DNA from: Sinorhizobium terangae
GTDB taxonomy: Bacteria > Pseudomonadota > Alphaproteobacteria > Rhizobiales > Rhizobiaceae
Direction of reading: 5' to 3'
DNA: 64,000 nt
Assembly (NCBI RefSeq): GCF_009601505.1
Contig: NZ_WITC01000057.1
Coordinates: 1 to 64,000 of the forward strand
The notes below the pieces were generated by a model. The model was not told the DNA's origin and ran no database searches. It saw only the letters and a program-made list of their open reading frames with translations. The translations under genes and the position numbers were made by a program. Position 1 is the stretch's first letter. Every line of letters begins with the position of its first letter. Below, one piece after another: positions 59,356 through 64,000 of this stretch.

Positions 59356-59709
59356 ATGTCGCTCTTGAAAACCATCGACACCAACCCCTCCTTCGCGCCG
59401 CGCGAGTCCAGCCCGCTCCCCGAACGTCTGATCTCCGGCAATCCTGCCTTCAAGACCTGGGCCCAGGACGTCGCCCGTGGCGAGATGATCCATACAGGCG
59501 TCTGGGAAGCGACGCCGGGCGAGACGCGCTCGATCAAGGGCGAGACCTTCGAGTTCTGCCATATCCTTTCCGGCGTCGTCGAACTCACGCCGGAAAACGG
59601 GGAGCCGGTCGTCTACAAGAGCGGCGACAGCTTCGTCATGAAGCCGGGCTTCGTCGGCATCTGGAAGACCATCGAGACCGTGCGCAAGATCTACGTGACC
59701 GTGATGTGA
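59356..59709 (+). CDS. Cupin-domain protein (EutQ/DUF861-like)
   Basis: The 117-residue protein is a single cupin with TGVWEATPGETRSIKGETFE, FCHILSGVVELTPENGEPVV, YKSGDSFVMKPGFVGIWKTI and ETVRKIYVTVM. The pattern matches cupin_3 (DUF861). It may bind a small acid or sugar acid. It follows the GhrA-like gene by 120 bases, with AGGAAAGGAAAACC before its ATG. Confidence 0.88.
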   Translation: MSLLKTIDTNPSFAPRESSPLPERLISGNPAFKTWAQDVARGEMIHTGVWEATPGETRSIKGETFEFCHILSGVVELTPENGEPVVYKSGDSFVMKPGFVGIWKTIETVRKIYVTVM

Positions 59710-59715
59710 CCAGAA

Positions 59716-60118
59716 GATACCGTCGTGATCGAAGGCGCCCGTATTGAGATTAGCGTAAGCGGTGTCCTGCGGCAGCGCCCAGACCGTGGTCTTCTCGGCC
59801 TTGGGGTCGAAGCGCACGACGGCATTGAGGCCGCTGTCGGTGATCCACGCAGCGCCATCCGGGGCCCTGGATGACAGCATGTGGGCTGGAGCCTTCGCCG
59901 AGCGGCACTTGTCGGACCTTACCCGTCTCAGTATCAAGGATGCCAAGCGCCCCCTGCTGCTGGGCTGTGTACCAGACGCTTCCATCCGGCGCGGGTGCGA
60001 CATCATGGGGGTGCGCGCCCTGCGGCAGGTCGTAGACCTGGCGCTCCTGCGCGAAAGCCGAGATGGCGGCAAGGCCGGCGGCAATAAAGGCGATACGAAT
60101 GAGGCTGCGCATAACCAA
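59716..60118 (-). pseudogene. Virginiamycin-B-lyase-like beta-propeller, truncated and frameshifted
   Basis: The first frame starts with a signal peptide (MVMRSLIRIAFIAAGLAAIS, then AFAQ) and continues VYDLPQGAHPHDVAPAPDGS and VWYTAQQQGALGILDTETGK. A second frame continues GAAWITDSGLNAVVRFDPKA and ENTG-like ANLNTGAFDHDGIFW, after which it ends next to the cupin gene. About half of the usual propeller is missing. The gene is broken, and the cupin operon appears to have replaced its 3' half. Confidence 0.7.
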
Positions 60119-60340
60119 CCTCCCTGCAGCTGCGGTCGCAATATTACGTTACCACCGAGTACTTCCGGCAATGCCGGGAATGGGAGCCGATCATTCACGA
60201 TCGCGCGACTGCTGTGGAGACCGTTCGAAGAGCAGCGTCCCGCGGAACATCGCCTCCTGACCGGTGTTGAGTTGGGAAAAGCATGTCCCCAACGCGCAAA
60301 ACGCGACCGGCGACGTGTTGCCAAGCCTTGGACAGCGAAG

Positions 60341-61285
60341 ATGATCAACCAACCAGGTCCAAACGATCCAGTCGATGAGAGCCCTGTCACGGTGTTCGGC
60401 GGAACGGGCTTCCTTGGACGGCGGATCGTGAGCAGGCTTCTGGAAAAGGCTGTCGTTGTACGCGCCGTCTCGCGTCATCCGCGCAAGAACAAAGTGGATG
60501 ACGCATCCGGCGAGAGACAATCTCTGCAGGTCGAGGCGGACATATTGGATCCATCCTCGATGGCCTCTGCCGTGGCTGGATCTCGCGCGGTCGTGAATGC
60601 GGTCAGCCTTTATGTCGAGCGCGGTGAGCAGACCTTCGAGCGTGTCCATGTAGAAGCCGCGGCCGATTTGGCGGCCGCTTCACGGGATGCAGGCGTCGAG
60701 AGGTTCATCCAGATTTCGGGCATTGGAGCGAACGCGACATCCCGTTCGCCCTACATTCGCGCCCGGGGACGCGGCGAGGAGGCGGTAAAGGCGGCGTTTC
60801 CAGGCGCGGTGATCGTCCGTCCCGCTGTGATGACCGGACCCGATGACGCGTTCATCACAACGATCGCAAGGTTGGTACGCCTCCTGCCGATCTATCCGTT
60901 GTTCGGCGAAGGCAGCACTCGCGTGCAACCGGTTCATGTTGAGGACGTCGCGGAAGCCGTGAGCCGCTTGGCCCTGGGGCGGAATCCCGCGGAGGCTTCG
61001 ATTTTCGAGTGCGCCGGCCCGCGCATTTATTCGTATCGGGAACTCGTCCGGGAGATCGCGGCGCAACTCAACCTGCGAGTGAGGACGGTGCCTGTGCCGT
61101 TCGCCGTCTGGAGCATATTGGCGACGGCCTCGGAATTTCTGCCCGCCGCGCCCGTGACGCGCAATCAGGTCGATCTCATGCGTTTTGACAACGTCGCGAC
61201 AAGGGACCTGCCGGGCCTCAAAGAACTCGAGATGCAGCCCCGCGGCATCGAGGACGTCATCCGAATGATCGAGCATGCCGCTTGA
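60341..61285 (+). CDS. NAD(P)-binding protein (complex I NDUFA9-like, atypical SDR)
   Basis: The 314-residue protein is an atypical SDR: VTVFGGTGFLGRRIVSRLLE, then VNAVSLYVERGEQTFERVHV, FIQISGIGANATSRSPYIRA, RGRGEEAVKAAFPGAVIVRP and VHVEDVAEAVSRLALG. It matches the NDUFA9/YlmP-like group, which binds NAD(P)H. The usual YxxxK is replaced by YIRARGRGE. The ATG at 60341 begins MINQPGPNDP. It is followed 56 bases later by the small Cys-rich gene. Confidence 0.85.
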   Translation: MINQPGPNDPVDESPVTVFGGTGFLGRRIVSRLLEKAVVVRAVSRHPRKNKVDDASGERQSLQVEADILDPSSMASAVAGSRAVVNAVSLYVERGEQTFERVHVEAAADLAAASRDAGVERFIQISGIGANATSRSPYIRARGRGEEAVKAAFPGAVIVRPAVMTGPDDAFITTIARLVRLLPIYPLFGEGSTRVQPVHVEDVAEAVSRLALGRNPAEASIFECAGPRIYSYRELVREIAAQLNLRVRTVPVPFAVWSILATASEFLPAAPVTRNQVDLMRFDNVATRDLPGLKELEMQPRGIEDVIRMIEHAA

Positions 61286-61341
61286 GCCGGAACCTTACGC
61301 TGCCTGCGAGGTTGGTCCGACTGAACAGGAGGACTCCAACC

Positions 61342-61578
61342 ATGGCCAGATGCGACCAGTGCGGCAATGAATATGACAAGACTTTCCAGGTGAAGATGGG
61401 GGATGGAACCTACACCTTCGACAGTTTCGAGTGCGCTGTCCAGAAACTTGCTCCGACATGTCCGCATTGCGGCGTGCGGGTCATCGGGCATGGCGTCGAG
61501 CAGGGCGACACTATCTACTGCTGTGCGCATTGCGCCGAACAGGAGGGAGCCGACGCCCTCACCGACCGCGCGCCTTGA
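61342..61578 (+). CDS. Small Cys-rich (zinc-ribbon type) protein
   Basis: The 78-residue protein carries MARCDQCGNEYDKTFQVKMG, a middle FDSFECAVQKLAPTCPHCGV, and TIYCCAHCAEQEGADALTDR. Four CxxC-like pairs and single Cys residues are enough for two zinc sites. Such proteins are common in rhizobia and may be regulatory or metal-binding. AGGAGGACTCCAACC gives a good ribosome site for ATG 61342. It follows the NDUFA9-like gene. Confidence 0.75.
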   Translation: MARCDQCGNEYDKTFQVKMGDGTYTFDSFECAVQKLAPTCPHCGVRVIGHGVEQGDTIYCCAHCAEQEGADALTDRAP

Positions 61579-61589
61579 GGGAAGCCGTT

Positions 61590-62609
61590 TCAGGGCCGTT
61601 GCGGCTGCCCGCCTTCGGCGGCGGCGAGAATTGCGTTGATAAGCCGGTGGACCTTTAGCGCCTCGCGCCCGTTCACCCGGGGCTCTCGTCCAGCCTCGAC
61701 GGCACCGAGAAAATCGGCGAGCACCGCGCGATGATGGTGGCGCGGGAAGGCCATGGGATCGGCGCCGGCACGACCAGCCATTTCGTCTTCGATCAATAAT
61801 TCAGTGCCATCGTGGAATAAGGCGGTAAGGCTTCGCCCGCCGAGACGTGCCATGCCGCGCGTGCCGATGATGTCGATCTCGTCCGGATAACCGGGATAGG
61901 CGCAGGTGGTGGCACTCACCGCCCCGATCGCCCCATTCGCGAAGCGGATGGCCGCCATTGCCAGATCCTCGGTCTCCATGCGGTGCACCTTGCTGGTTGC
62001 CGCATAGGCTGTGACCTCCTCCGGAAGGCCGGCAAGCGAGACCAAAAGATCGAGTGTGTGGATCGCCTGGGTGAGAAGTACGCCGCCGCCGTCGCGAGCC
62101 CGCGTGCCGCGTCCCGGCTGGTCGTAATAGTTTTGTGGCCGCCAATTGTGAAGGCGGGCCGAAGCGCTGACGATCTCGCCGAGGCGCCCCTCATTGATCA
62201 GCTTTGCCAGCGCCTCGCTGACAGGGCGGAAGCGGTGCTGGAGCACGATGCCGAGCTTTATGCCGGCGCGCTCCGCCGCCTCGACGAGCGCTCCCGCGTT
62301 CTCCCACGTGGTCTCAAGTGGTTTTTCGAGAAGCACATGCTTGCCCGCCTTAGCTGCCTTCCGCACCAGCTCGAGATGGGTGTTGGGCGGCGTCAGGATC
62401 ATGACGGCGGCTATCGACGGGTCACCGAATATCGTTTCGGCCTTGTCACAAACTGCAAAACCGTAGGCATCCGAAAATGCTTTCCGCCTTGCCGCAGTGG
62501 GGCTGAAAGCGGCAGCGACCTCGACCCTGTCGTTGAGGTCGAGCAGGCTTTGAGCATGCGGCGCCGACGCCATGCCGAGACCGATCACGCCAATACGCAG
62601 CTTTGCCAT
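61590..62609 (-). CDS. Gfo/Idh/MocA-family oxidoreductase
   Basis: The 339-residue protein has the GFO_IDH_MocA fold: LRIGVIGLGMASAPHAQSLL for NAD(P), VMILTPPNTHLELVRKAAKA, HVLLEKPLETTWENAGALVE with the conserved EKP Lys, and a C-terminal domain with GGGVLLTQAIHTLDLLVSLA containing the substrate-site His. Substrates of the family include inositols and sugars. GGGGGAGAGCAAG precedes the start. It is alone on the minus strand and faces away from the TRAP gene. Confidence 0.9.
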   Translation of the reverse strand: MAKLRIGVIGLGMASAPHAQSLLDLNDRVEVAAAFSPTAARRKAFSDAYGFAVCDKAETIFGDPSIAAVMILTPPNTHLELVRKAAKAGKHVLLEKPLETTWENAGALVEAAERAGIKLGIVLQHRFRPVSEALAKLINEGRLGEIVSASARLHNWRPQNYYDQPGRGTRARDGGGVLLTQAIHTLDLLVSLAGLPEEVTAYAATSKVHRMETEDLAMAAIRFANGAIGAVSATTCAYPGYPDEIDIIGTRGMARLGGRSLTALFHDGTELLIEDEMAGRAGADPMAFPRHHHRAVLADFLGAVEAGREPRVNGREALKVHRLINAILAAAEGGQPQRP

Positions 62610-63026
62610 CTTGCTCTCCCCCTTAGCCGAAGATCCGGAGCATACACACGAATTCCTCCCCGAGCAGTCATCTTCGGCCCCTGGCTACGCTGGGAGACCG
62701 CCGGGCGCAAGAAATTCATCATACAACCTGCTCAATTTTGTATGTTGACAATATAATTTACAAGATCTAGCCATAACAAGCCTGATGGAGGAGCGGGCCG
62801 GAATGGAAGCGGCGATCGACCCAAGTCTTCTGCTTCCGGGGAGAAGAATGCTGCTTTGCGCAGGCGGGTGACCGGCGCGTCACCACGTTGTGCGCAGTCC
62901 GCGCACTTCTGGCGCGCCGCGTTGCGGAACACGGCTTGGGGGAGGACCAGGCTTGCGAATTCGCCTCGCGATGATGGCGTACCGGTTCTGAGACATCAAT
63001 TGTTCATGCGAAAACGGGAGGAGAGC
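62610..63026 (+). promoter_or_regulatory. Divergent promoter region before the TRAP gene
   Basis: Between the two divergent genes lies an inverted repeat CATACAA (62720-62726) and TTGTATG (62738-62744), with TTGACA directly following (62745-62750) as a possible -35 box. GntR/FadR-type regulators bind palindromes of this kind and often control TRAP operons in rhizobia. No regulator gene is seen in the window, so it would lie further right. Confidence 0.4.
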
Positions 63027-64000
63027 ATGAGAAACCTAGTCAAACTGGCGGCGGGTCTGTTGACTGCCGCTGCATTCATTACCAGTGCGGCCAGTGCCCA
63101 GACGGTGCTGCGGTCGTCCGACACGCATCCGGACGGCTATCCAACGGTCGAGGCGGTCAAGTATTTCGGTGAACTGGTCAAGGAGCGCACCGGCGGCCGC
63201 TATGCCGTCGAGGTTTACCATTCCGCGCAGTTGGGGGAGGAAAAGGACACCATCGAGCAGGTCCGCTCCGGCGTGATCGAGCTGAACCGCGTTTCGATGG
63301 CGCCCTTTAACGGCACGGTGAAGGAATCGATTGTTCCGGCGCTGCCCTACCTTTTCCGTTCGGAAGAGCACATGCACAAGGTCATGGACGGGGCGATCGG
63401 GGACCAAATCAAGACGGCCTTCGAAGGCGCCGGGCTGGTCGTGCTTGCCTATTACGACGCCGGCTCGCGCTCCTTCTACAACAAGCAGAAGCCGATCAAT
63501 TCGGTCGCCGACATGAAGGGGCTCAAGTTCCGCGTCATCCAGTCCGACATCTTCGTGGACATGGTTGCGGCGCTCGGGGCGAACGCCACACCGATGCCCT
63601 ACGGCGAAGTTTATTCCGCGATCGAAACCGGCGTCATCGACGGCGCGGAGAACAACTTCCCGAGTTATGACACCGCCAAGCATTTCGAGGTAGCCAAGAA
63701 CTTCTCGCTCGACGAGCACACTATCCTTCCGGAAGTGTTCGTGATGAACAAGGCCGTCTTCGACAAGCTTACTCCGGAAGACCAGGAACTCTTCAAACAG
63801 TCTGCCAAGGAGAGCGTCGCCAAGCAGCGCGAGCTCTGGGCGGCCAAGGTGAACGAATCGCGCGCGAAAATCGAGGCGGCCGGCGCGCAGATCACCACCC
63901 CCGACAAGCAGGGTTTCATCGACGCCATGAAGCCGGTCTACGAAAAACACGTCACCGACCCTGTCCTGAAGAAGATGGTCGAGGACGTTCAGGCGGTTCA
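63027..64000 (+). CDS. TRAP transporter substrate-binding protein (DctP type), 3' end cut by the window
   Basis: The gene runs to the window edge with 324 complete codons. It starts with a Sec signal peptide (MRNLVKLAAGLLTAAAFITS, cleavage near ASAQ), then HPDGYPTVEAVKYFGELVKE, the DctP-type binding motif in GLKFRVIQSDIFVDMVAALG and NATPMPYGEVYSAIETGVID, then GAENNFPSYDTAKHFEVAKN. The Arg in KFRVIQ is the usual carboxylate-binding residue. It binds C4-dicarboxylates or sugar acids in the periplasm. GGGAGGAGAGC precedes the ATG. Small and large membrane subunits should follow outside the window. Confidence 0.93.
   Translation, partial: MRNLVKLAAGLLTAAAFITSAASAQTVLRSSDTHPDGYPTVEAVKYFGELVKERTGGRYAVEVYHSAQLGEEKDTIEQVRSGVIELNRVSMAPFNGTVKESIVPALPYLFRSEEHMHKVMDGAIGDQIKTAFEGAGLVVLAYYDAGSRSFYNKQKPINSVADMKGLKFRVIQSDIFVDMVAALGANATPMPYGEVYSAIETGVIDGAENNFPSYDTAKHFEVAKNFSLDEHTILPEVFVMNKAVFDKLTPEDQELFKQSAKESVAKQRELWAAKVNESRAKIEAAGAQITTPDKQGFIDAMKPVYEKHVTDPVLKKMVEDVQAV

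Noticed and set aside
59762-60340. 5' extension of the NAD(P)-binding gene to 59762
   Set aside because: This part lies opposite the lyase remnant and has no ribosome site; the Rossmann start follows ATG 60341 directly.
1-64000. CRISPR arrays, tRNA or rRNA genes, replication origin
   Set aside because: No regularly spaced repeats, no tRNA-like cloverleaf sequence and no repABC-type genes were noticed; a covariance search would be decisive for tRNAs.

Overview
The window is GC-rich, densely coded DNA that looks like Rhizobiaceae, most likely a Sinorhizobium/Ensifer-type megaplasmid or another accessory replicon. This rests on the style of the encoded proteins, the full kdp cluster, the arginine deiminase genes, several sugar and TRAP uptake systems, and the many decayed mobile and plasmid genes. 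No rRNA, tRNA, replication or core housekeeping genes were seen. The assignment is inference; no database search was possible.

Layout. 1-8.9 kb is a patchy accessory stretch: an IS110 transposase at the left edge, a PPOX-class flavoprotein, a secreted pectate-lyase-like PL1 protein, an SDR, a DJ-1/PfpI protein, a methyltransferase, and remnants of an asparaginase, a membrane protein and a tyrosine recombinase. 9.2-21.6 kb is a potassium block: kup, a decayed DUF4118 gene, then on the minus strand a complete kdp operon. In order of transcription this reads 26-aa ORF, kdpF, kdpA, 55-aa ORF, kdpB, kdpC, kdpD, kdpE and a PtsN-like EIIA gene, closed by a perfect hairpin. 21.6-26.6 kb holds small ORFs, decayed alcohol dehydrogenase and YqaA/DedA-like genes, an SDR/NTF2 pair facing an HxlR regulator, and broken ISL3 and ISNCY-like transposases. 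26.7-33 kb is a polyol/sugar ABC uptake operon (binding protein, two permeases, MDR dehydrogenase, ATPase) with an upstream AraC regulator. 33.3-37.3 kb carries a DUF763 protein, a VOC fragment and a long AI-2E-type transporter.

37.5-50.5 kb is the most distinctive part: a broken arginine/ornithine antiporter gene, an intact antiporter (arcD-like) and arcA, three HdeD-type membrane proteins, an RND efflux pair, a glutamate symporter, a glycine-zipper lipoprotein, and a duplicated copy of the arcD leader with a fragment of its 5' end. Together these read as an acid, low-oxygen and envelope stress island: arginine deimination yields ammonia, HdeD proteins are linked to acid resistance, and the glutamate carrier and efflux pump fit the theme. 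51.2-55.6 kb is a plasmid-stability and decay zone: vapBC-like and Xre/RES toxin-antitoxin pairs among frameshifted integrase, DUF2934 and DUF932 genes. 55.9-64 kb is metabolic: a double-GNAT protein, an acetylornithine-deacetylase-like gene with a GhrA-like reductase and a cupin, a virginiamycin-B-lyase-like remnant, a NAD(P)-binding protein with a Cys-rich small protein, a Gfo/Idh/MocA dehydrogenase, and the first gene of a TRAP uptake system cut by the right edge.

Broken genes are unusually frequent: at least fourteen remnants with frameshifts, nonsense codons or truncations were read. This is typical of an accessory replicon shaped by repeated insertion and deletion.
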